A stretch of 64,000 nucleotides of DNA from Paenibacillus aurantius (GCF_032268605.1 NZ_CP130318.1:434001-498000), one strand, 5' to 3'; shown: positions 25,217-33,750, counted from the first letter of the stretch. Notes: a model not told the origin generated them from the sequence alone. A program made the numbers and translations.

Positions 25217-25840
25217 ATGTCACCTAAGGTAAGCGACGCCTACAAGGAAGAGCGGCGGGCCGCCATCCTGGAGGGGGCCCTGCAGTGCTTTGCCGACAAA
25301 GGCTACCCGGCCACCACGGTCGACGACATCGTCCGGAGGCTCGGGATCAGCAAGGGCGCCTTGTACAATTATTTTGCCAGCAAGGAAGAGATGTTCACGG
25401 CCCTGATGGAGGAGCGGATGGAGCGGCTCATTGTCGGGGTGAAAGGGGAGCGGTACGACACGATTCCGGATGCCGCCGGCAAGCTCAGCCTGATCATGCG
25501 TCGCTTTCAGCGCCAGGCCCTGCAGGAGCTCCGGCCCCTCCTCGCCTTCTACCTCGAGTTCTCGCTGCAGGCCTCCCGCCGGGAGGAGCTCCGCCAGGTG
25601 ATGCTCCGCCATGAAGAGACCGCTGTCGCCTTCATCCGCGAGGTGATCGAGGAGGGCATCCGCTCCGGAGAGTTCAGGCCGGACCTGGACAGCGGCGAAG
25701 CCGCGTCCCTCTTCTGGGCGCTCCGGGACGGCATCGCCCTGCAGTTCATCGGCAGCGGGGAGGACGAGCAGTACCAGGTGCTCATGCGCGGTATGGAGAG
25801 AATGCTCCTCCTGTACGCCAACAAGCGGCCGGAGGGTTAG
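25217..25840 (+). CDS. TetR/AcrR family transcriptional regulator
   Basis: 207 residues. The N-terminal helix-turn-helix is seen in RRAAILEGALQCFADKGYPA and TTVDDIVRRLGISKGALYNY, followed by FASKEEMF, the classic TetR signature. The C-terminal ligand domain is helical. AAAGGAG precedes ATG 25217. It stands between the aminopeptidase and an ABC-2 exporter, each bounded by terminators, so it could control either; the exporter is the more usual target of such a regulator. Confidence 0.92.
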   Translation: MSPKVSDAYKEERRAAILEGALQCFADKGYPATTVDDIVRRLGISKGALYNYFASKEEMFTALMEERMERLIVGVKGERYDTIPDAAGKLSLIMRRFQRQALQELRPLLAFYLEFSLQASRREELRQVMLRHEETAVAFIREVIEEGIRSGEFRPDLDSGEAASLFWALRDGIALQFIGSGEDEQYQVLMRGMERMLLLYANKRPEG

Positions 25841-25925
25841 ACAGCTCCTTAAGCGGGCGAAGGCCGGCACCCTCGGAGGAGCGGAAGAGCAACGGAAGGG
25901 CCGGAAGGCCGAACAGGATAGTCAC

Positions 25926-25957
25926 GGCAGCGGGAATCTCCCGCTGCCTTTTGCTTT
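25926..25957 (+). terminator. Rho-independent terminator of the TetR gene
   Basis: GGCAGCGGG (25926-25934) pairs with CCCGCTGCC (25940-25948) around ATCT-type loop bases; TTTTGCTTTTT follows. Confidence 0.88.
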
Positions 25958-25962
25958 TTAGG

Positions 25963-26002
25963 GCTTGCGGATTAACGGAATGTTGTTCCGCAAGCTCTTT
26001 TT
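25963..26002 (+). terminator. Second terminator-like hairpin
   Basis: GCTTGCGG (25963-25970) pairs with CCGCAAGC (25988-25995), inner GGAA/TTCC helix, then TCTTTTT. It directly follows the first terminator and precedes the exporter promoter. Confidence 0.7.
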
Positions 26003-26032
26003 AACAGCCGAACATCCCGGTCAAAAAAACTA

Positions 26033-26062
26033 TTGCATCCCGCTCCGAAATTTTGGTAAGAT
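26033..26062 (+). promoter_or_regulatory. Likely SigA promoter of the ABC-2 exporter
   Basis: TTGCAT (26033-26038) and TAAGAT (26057-26062) with an 18-bp spacer, about 100 bp before the first exporter ATG. Confidence 0.55.
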
Positions 26063-26160
26063 GGGATTCCGTTTCTCTGCGGCTGTCTACCGCTTTCTAT
26101 TTTCATGCAAGGCGTTGACGCGCGGCTGCCGTCTCCCGCCTGCGTACCCGGAGGTGTTGA

Positions 26161-26937
26161 ATGCTTTTTGCCGTCCTTGCCAAAAAAGCGTACCGGCGGA
26201 ACCTGCAATACCGCGGCTCGCACCTGGTCCATAATCTGGCCAGCGCCATCTTCGGCGTGGTATACATCTCGATCTGGATGGGCCTCGGGGAGGGCCGCTC
26301 GCTCGGGGAGTACGGCCTGAAGGGCATGGTAAGCTACATCGCTTTTAACCAGGTCAGCCTGTGGGTGGCCCTCTTTCTGAACAACGGCCTGGGGATTCCC
26401 GAGTCCGTGCGGACCGGGCAGATCTCGCTCGAGCTTATGCGTCCCGTTCCCTTGTTCTACCAGCTGATGAGCCGGGAATGGGGGCAGATCGCTTACCAGT
26501 TCGTGTACAAGTTTCTTCCGATTTACTTCCTCTACTTCTTCGTGTTTCAGCTTCAGGTTCCCAGCCAACTGTCGACGTACGCGGCCACGGCTGCCGCGCT
26601 CCTTTTTGCCGCCTACATAAGCATCTGCATCAACTACTTAATTGGGGTCACCTCGCTTTGGACGACGGAGTCCACGTGGTTTTATTGGCTGAACTATTCC
26701 TTTTCCATGCTGCTGTCGGGCTTCTTCATTCCGCTCGAATGGCTGCCGGGCTGGCTCCACGCGATCAGCGTCTGGTCGCCTTATCCTTATCTGCTCTATC
26801 ACTCAACGCGAATCTATTTGGAGCTTGAATCGTTTACGGTGTTAACGGGCTCCGTCGTGTGGTGTCTGCTGTTTACGGTCCTGTGCATCGGGGCCACGCG
26901 TATAGTCCGGCGGAAGCTGGAGGTGCAGGGAGGATGA
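26161..26937 (+). CDS. ABC-2 family exporter permease (1)
   Basis: 258-residue six-helix membrane protein of the ABC-2 type (COG4587-like; ABC2_membrane_6). Features are the N-terminal YRRNLQYRGSHLVHNLASAI, a GQISLELMRPVPLFYQLM cytoplasmic helix and FSMLLSGFFIPLEWLPGWLH, which is typical of this subfamily. GGAGGTG lies 5 bp before ATG 26161. The stop overlaps the next permease by 4 bp (ATGA). With 26934 and 27777 it makes a complete exporter; the substrate (lipid, peptide or drug) is unknown. Confidence 0.87.
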   Translation: MLFAVLAKKAYRRNLQYRGSHLVHNLASAIFGVVYISIWMGLGEGRSLGEYGLKGMVSYIAFNQVSLWVALFLNNGLGIPESVRTGQISLELMRPVPLFYQLMSREWGQIAYQFVYKFLPIYFLYFFVFQLQVPSQLSTYAATAAALLFAAYISICINYLIGVTSLWTTESTWFYWLNYSFSMLLSGFFIPLEWLPGWLHAISVWSPYPYLLYHSTRIYLELESFTVLTGSVVWCLLFTVLCIGATRIVRRKLEVQGG

Positions 26938-27725
26938 GCGTGCTTCGGATGTATGCCCTTCTCGTCAGGGCGAGCGTAAAGAGCCGGATGCAGTACCGGT
27001 TCAATTTCTTCTTCACCTCCTTAATGGCGGCGGTTATTAATGCCGTTGAATTTCTTATGGTTGCGGTCGTTCTGGTGAAGTTCGGGGATATCCAAGGCTG
27101 GAGCGTGTATGAGGTGGGGTATCTGTACGCTGTGCTGACCCTGTCCAAAACGGTGTACCGGACGCTCGCGAGCGACGTTCACCATCTGGAAAAATACCTC
27201 GTCACCGGAGACCTCGACCGGCTTCTGATCCGTCCGGTCCCGATTCTGCTCGCCCTCATGTCGCAAAATTTCCGCATCATGCTGGGGGAGCTTCTGCAGG
27301 GGGGCTTTATTCTGGCCGTCTGCCTGCGGCACCTGATGCTCGAGGGCCAGCTCGGCTGGGCTTCCCTTCCGTTAACGCTGTTAATCATTGTCATGGGCTC
27401 CGTCATTCTGTTCTCGATCGGACTCGCCACGGCCTCCGTCGGCTTCTGGATCACACGGATCAGCGAGCTTCAGACCTTCACCGAGGACGCCTCGCGGAAT
27501 GCGTGCCAATACCCGCTTACGCTGTACCCGGGCTGGCTGAAATTCATGCTGCTCTCCGTCGTTCCCGTCGGGTTCGCCAACTATATTCCCGCTCTCTATG
27601 TTCTGAGGGGAGAGCTCGGCCCCTGGATTCTGGCCGCCACCGCCGGCGCAGCGGGGCTGTGTTATTTCTTAAGCCGTCGTTTATGGAGCCTCGGGCTGTC
27701 CCGGTACCAAAGCACGGGATCGTAA
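26934..27725 (+). CDS. ABC-2 family exporter permease (2)
   Basis: 263-residue partner permease (COG3694-like). ATG 26934 follows GGGAGG and overlaps the previous stop by 4 bp; a longer in-frame extension lies wholly inside the first permease. Segments such as FFFTSLMAAVINAVEFLMVA, VTGDLDRLLIRPVPILLALM and FANYIPALYVLRGELGPWI mirror those of the partner, indicating a heterodimer arising from an old duplication. The ATPase starts 51 bp further on. Confidence 0.87.
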   Translation: MSVLRMYALLVRASVKSRMQYRFNFFFTSLMAAVINAVEFLMVAVVLVKFGDIQGWSVYEVGYLYAVLTLSKTVYRTLASDVHHLEKYLVTGDLDRLLIRPVPILLALMSQNFRIMLGELLQGGFILAVCLRHLMLEGQLGWASLPLTLLIIVMGSVILFSIGLATASVGFWITRISELQTFTEDASRNACQYPLTLYPGWLKFMLLSVVPVGFANYIPALYVLRGELGPWILAATAGAAGLCYFLSRRLWSLGLSRYQSTGS

Positions 27726-27776
27726 GGACGAGGAGCAGGAGCAGGCAGGATTACCGGAAGAGAGAGGAGAAGGTTC

Positions 27777-28745
27777 ATGATAGAAGTAGAGAATATCCGC
27801 AAAACGTTCCGGACCCCCGTCGTGCACACCGGCCGCTTCGCCGGCCTCCGGAGCTTCTTCTCCCGGGAGTACCGGGAGAAGGAAGCGGTGCAGGGCATCA
27901 GCTTCACCATTCCGCCGGGGGAATTCGTGGGGTATATCGGGCCGAACGGGGCCGGGAAATCAACCACGATCAAAATGCTCACCGGCATCCTGCACCCGAC
28001 CTCCGGTAAGGTGCGGATCGGCGGGATCAGCCCGCACGAGGACCGTAAACGGGTGGTCGCCAAGCTGGGCGTCGTGTTCGGCCAGCGCTGCCAGCTGTGG
28101 TGGGACCTGCCGGTGAAGGATTCCTTCGATATTCTGGCCGAGATGTACAAGATCGGCGGGAAGGCGAAGGAAGAAAGGCTTGGCGGTCTCCGGGAGCTGC
28201 TCGGGCTGGATGAATTTCTCGAGACGCCGGTGCGCAAGCTCTCCCTCGGGCAGCGGATGCGCGCCGATCTCGCCGCGGCGATGCTGCACGACCCGGATAT
28301 CCTGTTCCTCGACGAGCCGACGATCGGCCTCGACGTCACGGCGAAGAAGAACATCCGGGGCTTTCTGCAGACGCTTAACCGGGAGTTCGGCAAGACGATT
28401 CTGCTTACCACGCACGACATGGACGACATCGAGCAGCTGTGCTCCCGGGTGATCGTCATCAACCACGGCCGGATCGGCTATGACGGGTCCATCCCGAGGC
28501 TCCGGGAGCGCATCGGCCTGCCTACGGTCATCAAGGTGACCTACCGCGGGCCGGTGGACATCCCGGAAGAGCCCGGCGCCCCGTTCACGATCCGGGAGCG
28601 TTCGGAGGCCGCGGTTACGATCGAGTGCAACCGGCAGGAGCAGAAGGCGATGGATGTGCTCCGGACGCTCGGCCTGTGGGGAGAGATCGATGACGTGCAT
28701 ATGGAGGAGCCGGAGTTCGAGGAAATCATTCACCGGGTCTACTAA
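27777..28745 (+). CDS. ABC-2 exporter ATP-binding protein (COG4586-like)
   Basis: 322-residue ATPase. Walker A GPNGAGKSTTIKML, signature LSLGQRMRADLAAAML, Walker B ILFLDEPTIGLD and the switch histidine in LLTTHDMDDI are intact. An insertion near residues 14-30 (VHTGRFAGLRSFFSREYREK) before the first core strand is characteristic of the COG4586 group that partners ABC2_membrane_6 permeases. A C-terminal 80-residue domain follows residue 225. GAGGAGA precedes ATG 27777. Confidence 0.92.
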   Translation: MIEVENIRKTFRTPVVHTGRFAGLRSFFSREYREKEAVQGISFTIPPGEFVGYIGPNGAGKSTTIKMLTGILHPTSGKVRIGGISPHEDRKRVVAKLGVVFGQRCQLWWDLPVKDSFDILAEMYKIGGKAKEERLGGLRELLGLDEFLETPVRKLSLGQRMRADLAAAMLHDPDILFLDEPTIGLDVTAKKNIRGFLQTLNREFGKTILLTTHDMDDIEQLCSRVIVINHGRIGYDGSIPRLRERIGLPTVIKVTYRGPVDIPEEPGAPFTIRERSEAAVTIECNRQEQKAMDVLRTLGLWGEIDDVHMEEPEFEEIIHRVY

Positions 28746-28858
28746 CCCGCGGAGGAAAAGCGATTCTCCTTGGATAGACTATAAGGGATTAAGACCGGCT
28801 TTCGGCAGGAAGGGCGAAGAGGATTATCCTTTTTTATTTCGGAAAGGGAGGGGTTCGT

Positions 28859-31249
28859 ATGAGCATAGAGCCTAAGGATTGGACTATCGAGAGGGAACGG
28901 CTTAAGGAGGTGGCCGGCCAGATCGGGAAGCAGCTCGAAGGGCTGGAGGATATCGTCCGTGACCGGAGGGAAACGGTCGTAAGCGGCCGCCGGAACTTCT
29001 GGGACGACATCACCGTCAACGTCGAGAACGAGGACGAGGAAATCGAGACGGCGGCGAGCATTACCCAGCAGGCGAACGTGCAGCGGCAGCAGGAGATTGC
29101 CTACCGGCATGCCTTCCAGACGCTCCGCCGGCTGGAGAAGCTGCAAGGCTCGCCGTATTTCGGACGGATCGACTTCACCGAACGCGGCGGAGCTTCCGAA
29201 GCGGTATATGTCGGCATCCAGTCGCTTACCGACGAGGAGAGCGGTGAAATCTACATTTACGATTGGCGCGCTCCGATCTCCGGTATGTTCTACGATTACC
29301 CGCCCGGCCCGGCGGAATATGAAACGCCCGTAGGGCCGGTCCAAGGGGAGCTCACGCTGAAGCGGCAGTACGTGATCCGGCACGGAGAGCTGCGGCAGAT
29401 GTTCGACACCGGCCTGCCGATCGGGGACGATGTGCTGCGTGAGATGCTGGGACAAAGCGCCGACGACAAGATGAAGAGCATCGTCACGACGATCCAGAAG
29501 GAGCAGAACGAGATCATCCGTACGGACCGGCACCGCATTCTGATCGTTCAGGGCGCTGCGGGCAGCGGCAAGACGTCCGTTGCTCTTCAGCGGGTCGCCT
29601 ACCTGCTGTATAAGTACCGGAACGTGATGAGCTCGGAGAACATTCTCCTCTTCTCGCCGAACCGTCTGTTCAACGATTACATCTCCACCGTTCTGCCGGA
29701 GCTGGGCGAGGCGAACATGCGCCAGACGACGTTCCAGGATTATCTGGCGTACACGCTCGGGTTCGAGTGGAAGCTGGAGAACCCGTATGAGCGTATGGAG
29801 CTTGTGCTCGGCTCGGAGGAGAATGAAGTCTGGCGGGCCCGCACGGCCGGCATGGCTTACAAGGCCTCGACGGACTTCTTCGGGCTCATCCGGCGCTACC
29901 TGACCCTGCTTAAGCAGGAGGGGATGCTGTTTAAGACCCTATCCATCCGGGACAAACCGGTTATCCCGGCCGAAAGGCTGGTGGAAAGGTTCTACGGATT
30001 CGAGCCGAGGATGTCCATCGAATACCGGATCGAGAAGATGCGCCGGTGGCTGCTGGACGAGCTGGAGGAGAAGGAAGAGGCGTATGCCAAGGCCGTTTAC
30101 CGCAAAATGTACGCCAACCCCCGCTACCTCGGCACGGAGCCCGAGATGAAGGCGGAGAGCCGGCGCAAAGCCCGCCGGGCGTTCACCCCTCTGGTGGAGA
30201 TGGCGGACCGGCTCGAATTCGCCGACGCGCTTGGGCTGTACAAGCGGCTCTTCACGGATCGCGGGCTGATTCAGCGCCTGCTGGCGGAGGAGCCTGGGGC
30301 TGAGGCTGGCGTGGCAGGGGCGCCGGCGTCTGCGGGTGAATCTGCCGGATCGGGAGCGCCGGCCGAGGGTGAGCGGGAAGCGGCGAAGTTCGGCGGATCG
30401 CTTCCTCCCGAATGGGAGGGGATCTGCCGGTACACGCTGGAAGCCCTCGAGCGCGGGGAGATGCCGTATGAGGACGCCACGCCTTACGTCTATCTCCAGG
30501 CTGAGGTGGAGGGGATGCAGAAGTACCGCGAGATGCGCCACGTTCTGATCGACGAAGCCCAGGACTACTCGCCCTTCCAGTACGCGTATATCCGCGCGCT
30601 GTTTCCAAAGGCGGGCTTCACGCTTCTTGGCGACCTGAACCAGGGCATCCAGGGAGAGGCAGGGCTGCAAGGCTATGAAGGAATCCGGGAGCTGCTCGGG
30701 GGAGACGAGGCGAAGACCGTCCGCCTGTTCAAGAGCTACCGCTCGACCCGGCAGATCGTCGACTTCACGAAGGCCCTGCTGGGCGAAGGGCAGCCGGTGG
30801 AGGCGTTCAGCCGGGACGGGGAGCTGCCGCGCTTGATCCGCGCGCAGGACGAGTCGGCGCTCGCCGATGCGGTCGCTGCGGATGTCCGCTCCCTGCGGGC
30901 GGAAGGGGCGTCGGTCGCCGTTCTCTGCCACACGGCCGAGGAGAGCGAGCAGGCCTTCGCCGCCCTGCAGAAGCGGGGCGAGACGGACGCGGTGCTGATC
31001 ACGCGGGAGACGGAAACGTTCGTCACGGGAACCGTCGTGCTGCCGGTGTACCTGGCGAAGGGCCTCGAGTTCGACGCGGTCGTCGTCTACGAGGCGGGGA
31101 GCCTCCGTTACGGCCGGGAACGGGAGCGCAAGCTCCTGTACACGGCGTGCACCCGCGCGCTTCACCGCCTGCATCTGTATTACACCGCGGAGCCGTCCCC
31201 GTTCCTGGCCGGCGTTCCGGAAAGCCTGTTCGAGCGGCAGGAAGCTTAA
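28859..31249 (+). CDS. helD: HelD-like RNA polymerase recycling motor (UvrD/Rep-type helicase)
   Basis: 796-residue superfamily-1 ATPase of the HelD type. The N-terminal arm (1-75) is a charged helical hairpin. Walker A is VQGAAGSGKTSVALQRVAYL near residue 230, Walker B is HVLIDEAQDYSPFQYAYIR near 560, followed by LLGDLNQGIQG, FKSYRSTRQIVDFT and the motif VI region LLYTACTRALHRL. Established role of the family: it pries stalled RNA polymerase off DNA using ATP. An Ala/Gly/Ser/Glu-rich insertion at about 476-516 interrupts the middle and looks like a flexible linker specific to this lineage. GGGAGGGG precedes ATG 28859. Confidence 0.9.
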   Translation: MSIEPKDWTIERERLKEVAGQIGKQLEGLEDIVRDRRETVVSGRRNFWDDITVNVENEDEEIETAASITQQANVQRQQEIAYRHAFQTLRRLEKLQGSPYFGRIDFTERGGASEAVYVGIQSLTDEESGEIYIYDWRAPISGMFYDYPPGPAEYETPVGPVQGELTLKRQYVIRHGELRQMFDTGLPIGDDVLREMLGQSADDKMKSIVTTIQKEQNEIIRTDRHRILIVQGAAGSGKTSVALQRVAYLLYKYRNVMSSENILLFSPNRLFNDYISTVLPELGEANMRQTTFQDYLAYTLGFEWKLENPYERMELVLGSEENEVWRARTAGMAYKASTDFFGLIRRYLTLLKQEGMLFKTLSIRDKPVIPAERLVERFYGFEPRMSIEYRIEKMRRWLLDELEEKEEAYAKAVYRKMYANPRYLGTEPEMKAESRRKARRAFTPLVEMADRLEFADALGLYKRLFTDRGLIQRLLAEEPGAEAGVAGAPASAGESAGSGAPAEGEREAAKFGGSLPPEWEGICRYTLEALERGEMPYEDATPYVYLQAEVEGMQKYREMRHVLIDEAQDYSPFQYAYIRALFPKAGFTLLGDLNQGIQGEAGLQGYEGIRELLGGDEAKTVRLFKSYRSTRQIVDFTKALLGEGQPVEAFSRDGELPRLIRAQDESALADAVAADVRSLRAEGASVAVLCHTAEESEQAFAALQKRGETDAVLITRETETFVTGTVVLPVYLAKGLEFDAVVVYEAGSLRYGRERERKLLYTACTRALHRLHLYYTAEPSPFLAGVPESLFERQEA

Positions 31250-31284
31250 GAGCCGGGTGCCTTTTTGTTTCGAAGCGTTAATGG

Positions 31285-31412
31285 TTTGTCATACAAATGA
31301 AATATGGCCAACACGCACCTGTAACGTAAAGGGCCTATACTAGACCTTGACCCCCCTTTTTAATAATATAACCCTTAAGGCCTGCAGCCGGTGTGCTTGC
31401 AGGCCTCTTTGT
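31285..31412 (+). ncRNA. Candidate C-rich small RNA, unit 1
   Basis: In order: upstream element TTTGTCATACAAATGAAA (31285-31302, an imperfect inverted repeat), -10 TATACT (31336-31341), a C6T5 tract at 31351-31361, and a terminator with a 9-bp stem AGGCCTGCA/TGCAGGCCT (31378-31406) followed by TCTTTGTT. Predicted transcript about 31348-31412, roughly 65 nt. The 27 bases 31344-31370 are identical in unit 2. There is no ribosome site or reading frame. The unpaired CCCCCC could pair with Shine-Dalgarno sequences, as in known C-rich small RNAs of Firmicutes. No good -35 is present, suggesting activation through the upstream element. Confidence 0.6.
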
Positions 31413-31568
31413 TGGCAGGGAGTTTTGCAGCCGGACGGACGGGGGAGGAGGAAGGAGACCCTTCGGATCAGCGGATGCTTTTTGGCTCAAGGAAGGGCCA
31501 GTCCGCTTTCGGACCTACCGTCTACCTGACAAAGGACGGCAGATAGTCCTATATCTTTAGGGATACCT

Positions 31569-31697
31569 ATTGTCATGCAAATGAAACGTTAGCCTCATGA
31601 ATCTGTAACAGGGAGGCTCTATACTAAACCTTGACCCCCCTTTTTAATAATATATACCTTTAGACCTGCGGCCGGTGTGCCTGCAGGTCTCTTTGTT
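31569..31697 (+). ncRNA. Candidate C-rich small RNA, unit 2
   Basis: Same architecture as unit 1: ATTGTCATGCAAATGAAA (31569-31586), -10 TATACT (31620-31625, exactly 51 bp after the element start, as in unit 1), C6T5 tract (31635-31645) and a terminator AGACCTGC/GCAGGTCT (31662-31690) followed by CTTTGTTT. Stem changes against unit 1 are compensatory (GGCC to GACC with GGCC to GGTC), which supports selection on the hairpin. Predicted RNA about 31632-31697. The hairpin may also stop the convergent response regulator transcript. Confidence 0.6.
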
Positions 31698-31704
31698 TGC
31701 CGGG

Positions 31705-32379
31705 CTAGAGAACCAGCTTGCGGCGGATGCCGATCACCACCGCTTGGGTGCGGTCCAGAGCTCCGAGCTTCTGGATGATGTGATGAATGTGGGTTTTGGT
31801 GGTTCCCTCGGAAATATGGAGTAGGGCCGAAATCTCCGCATTGCGCTTGCCGTAGGCGAGGAGCTGAAGGACCTCGGTTTCCCTCTCGGTCAGCGGCTCC
31901 AGCAGCGGGTCATCCGGGAAGCCGCCCTCTTCCGCCCCCGGCGGGGGACTGACGAGCTGGGCCAGCGCTTTTTTGGCGGTGGTGCTGTTGAAAAGGGTCG
32001 CTCCCCGGTGCATGGCCCTCAGCCCGGCCAGCATTTCTTCCGTATTCAAATCCTTGAGCAGGTACCCCGAGGCTCCGGCCCGGATGCCGTCAAAGACATA
32101 ATTCTCCACGTCGAAGGTCGTCAGCAGGACCACGCGGGTGTCGGGCAGGGTCTCCGCAATGGACCGGGTCGCCTCAATTCCCGTAAGGCCCGGCATCCGG
32201 ATATCCATCAACACGAGATCGGGCGAGGTCCGCCTCGCCAGCTCCACTCCTTCTTCTCCCGTCGACGCTTCTCCCGCCACTTCCATATCGGGCTGCAGAT
32301 CGAGAATATACCGCAAGCCTTTGCGGATCAGCGCCTGGTCGTCTACGAGCACAATCCGTATCTTATCCGGTGCGGCCAT
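31705..32379 (-). CDS. NarL/LuxR-family response regulator
   Basis: 224 residues. Receiver domain 7-125: acidic pair Asp13-Asp14 in VLVDDQAL, phospho-acceptor Asp59 in LVLMDIRMPG, then VVLLTTFD and the lysine of LLKDLNTEEM. C-terminal LuxR helix-turn-helix 155-218: LTERETEVLQLLAYGKRNAE and EGTTKTHIHHIIQKLG. ATG 32379 is chosen because GAGGGGG lies 9 bp upstream. It overlaps the kinase gene by 17 bp, so the pair is translationally coupled. Targets are unknown; the divergent membrane gene at 33751 and an upstream palindrome are candidates. Confidence 0.93.
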   Translation of the reverse strand: MAAPDKIRIVLVDDQALIRKGLRYILDLQPDMEVAGEASTGEEGVELARRTSPDLVLMDIRMPGLTGIEATRSIAETLPDTRVVLLTTFDVENYVFDGIRAGASGYLLKDLNTEEMLAGLRAMHRGATLFNSTTAKKALAQLVSPPPGAEEGGFPDDPLLEPLTERETEVLQLLAYGKRNAEISALLHISEGTTKTHIHHIIQKLGALDRTQAVVIGIRRKLVL

Positions 32380-33541
32380 GATAGCGTTCCCCCTCATCGT
32401 CGTGAGCGAGCGGGAGCCGGGTCTCCAGCTCAAGCCCGTGCGGGCTCAAGGCCCGGAAGACCAGCCGTCCTCCGGCGGCCTCGCACCGCTCCTTCATTCC
32501 GCGCAGGCCGAACCCGGGCTCCAGGGGCTCCTGAGCCCGGTACGAGCCGTCATCGCGGACCGTCAGCGTAAGCTCCCGCCCGGCTTCTTCCACGCGTACG
32601 ACCGCTTGCTTCGCTTCCGCATGCTTCAGGATGTTGGTCAGCGCCTCCTGCAGAACCCGGTAGAGAATGATTCCGTGCTCCTCCGGCCAAGGAGTTAGAA
32701 GCTCCCGTTCCTCGTACCGGATGGCCAGGCGGGTCCGGGCCTCCGTTTGGGACACGAGCCCCTTAAGCGCGGCCGCCCCCAGCCGGCTGTCGTCATCGGA
32801 CCACTCCTTGACGGCCATCCGCACCTCCTGCATCCCTTGGCGCGCGGTGTCCAGCAAATCCTCCACCATCTCGGCGGATTTCGTGGCATCCCGGCCGATC
32901 GTGAGGCGAAGCGCCTGAAGCTGGACGATCAGCGAAGTGAGCCGGTGGCCGAGTCCGTCGTGGATGTCGCGGGCGAGCCGGGTCCTCTCCGTTAAGGCGG
33001 CATAGCCCATCGCCTGGACGGAGGACCGGTAAAGCTCCGCATGGGCGGCCTCCAGCTGCCGGAGCTGCTCGCGGTTGGTCCGGTGCGCCTTCCTCAGGAG
33101 AGCCTGGCTGCGCAAGGTTCCGTACACCAGGAAGGCGGCGAGCCAGGCTCCGAAGGAGAAGCCGTCCAGGAGGAGCATGCCGGTAATGATCGTCAGGGTG
33201 GCGGCCGCCAGAACCGCCGGCCCCCGTTTCCCCCCGCTTTCCGCCGTCGCCGCTAGATACAGGAAGGGCCAGAAGATCCGGTGATCGGGAAAATCCGGAT
33301 AAAGCAGGCGGGAGCCGAGCGTCACCGCAAGAAGGAGGAGCAGCCCCCCGAGGTAGCGTTCCCGGCTCCATAAACGGGCGGGAAGCAGAACCAGGAAGGC
33401 ATACCCGCTCAAGAGGAGCAGGGCGATCAGGAGAGCGGGAAGGTCCGCCGCCCGTTCTTTTGGAAAGATCAGAAGAAACCAGCCCACAAGAAAGAGCAGG
33501 TGAGCGGCTCGGGCGGCGGGGAAAGATCGTACGATTTCCAT
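32363..33541 (-). CDS. Sensor histidine kinase, NarL-partner type (HisKA_3)
   Basis: 392 residues. The N-terminal 160 residues are about five or six hydrophobic helices without a large outside loop, suggesting an intramembrane-sensing kinase. HisKA_3 follows, with the phosphorylated His194 in TRLARDIHDGLGHRLTSL. The ATPase domain is present: LYRVLQEALTNILKHAEAKQ (N box), TVRDDGSY (G1) and GFGLRGMKER (G2). ATG 33541 follows AGGAGGAG closely. It partners the response regulator whose gene overlaps its end. The stimulus is unknown; membrane or envelope stress is typical for this architecture. Confidence 0.92.
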   Translation of the reverse strand: MEIVRSFPAARAAHLLFLVGWFLLIFPKERAADLPALLIALLLLSGYAFLVLLPARLWSRERYLGGLLLLLAVTLGSRLLYPDFPDHRIFWPFLYLAATAESGGKRGPAVLAAATLTIITGMLLLDGFSFGAWLAAFLVYGTLRSQALLRKAHRTNREQLRQLEAAHAELYRSSVQAMGYAALTERTRLARDIHDGLGHRLTSLIVQLQALRLTIGRDATKSAEMVEDLLDTARQGMQEVRMAVKEWSDDDSRLGAAALKGLVSQTEARTRLAIRYEERELLTPWPEEHGIILYRVLQEALTNILKHAEAKQAVVRVEEAGRELTLTVRDDGSYRAQEPLEPGFGLRGMKERCEAAGGRLVFRALSPHGLELETRLPLAHDDEGERYHGRTG

Positions 33542-33620
33542 GGAGCTCCTCCTGTAATCGGGGGATCCCGACTGAGAATGGTCATCTTTTCCCCAGTTTA
33601 TCAAAAAAACGGAAAGGCGG

Positions 33621-33640
33621 CCTCTACCGATCGGTGTAGG
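33621..33640. promoter_or_regulatory. Palindrome between the two-component system and the membrane gene
   Basis: CCTCTACCGATCGGTGTAGG contains the perfect 10-bp palindrome ACCGATCGGT with partly symmetric flanks. Position fits an operator for the LuxR-type regulator, but that is unproven. A second short palindrome, GACCGGTC, lies at 33673-33680. Confidence 0.35.
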
Positions 33641-33750
33641 TTTCAGCGGCGGAAATCAGCCAAGGGGTAGACGACCGGTCCGCTCCGTCCGTGGTACCTT
33701 TTTTCCAAGGGAGCCTGATGCGACAGGCCCTACAAGAGAAAAAGGAGACG

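Larger units (their letters stand above)
25841..26160. other. 320-bp intergenic region between TetR gene and exporter
   Basis: Contains two consecutive terminator-like hairpins (25926-25957 and 25963-26002), then a SigA-like promoter (26033-26062) and the ribosome site of the exporter. No gene seen. Confidence 0.65.
31250..31704. other. 455-bp intergenic region holding a duplicated short transcription unit
   Basis: Between helD and the convergent response regulator gene. Two related units (31285-31412 and 31569-31697) are separated by about 155 bp of unrelated GC-rich sequence with no supported gene. Confidence 0.8.

Noticed and set aside
31347-31370. TTGACC followed by TATAAC as a promoter in the twin units
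   Set aside because: Spacing is only 14 bp and unit 2 differs downstream; TATACT upstream gives a more consistent start for both units.
31347-31529. 60-codon frame starting at the TTGACC of small RNA unit 1
   Set aside because: No ribosome site, runs through a terminator hairpin, and the matching region of unit 2 does not keep the frame.
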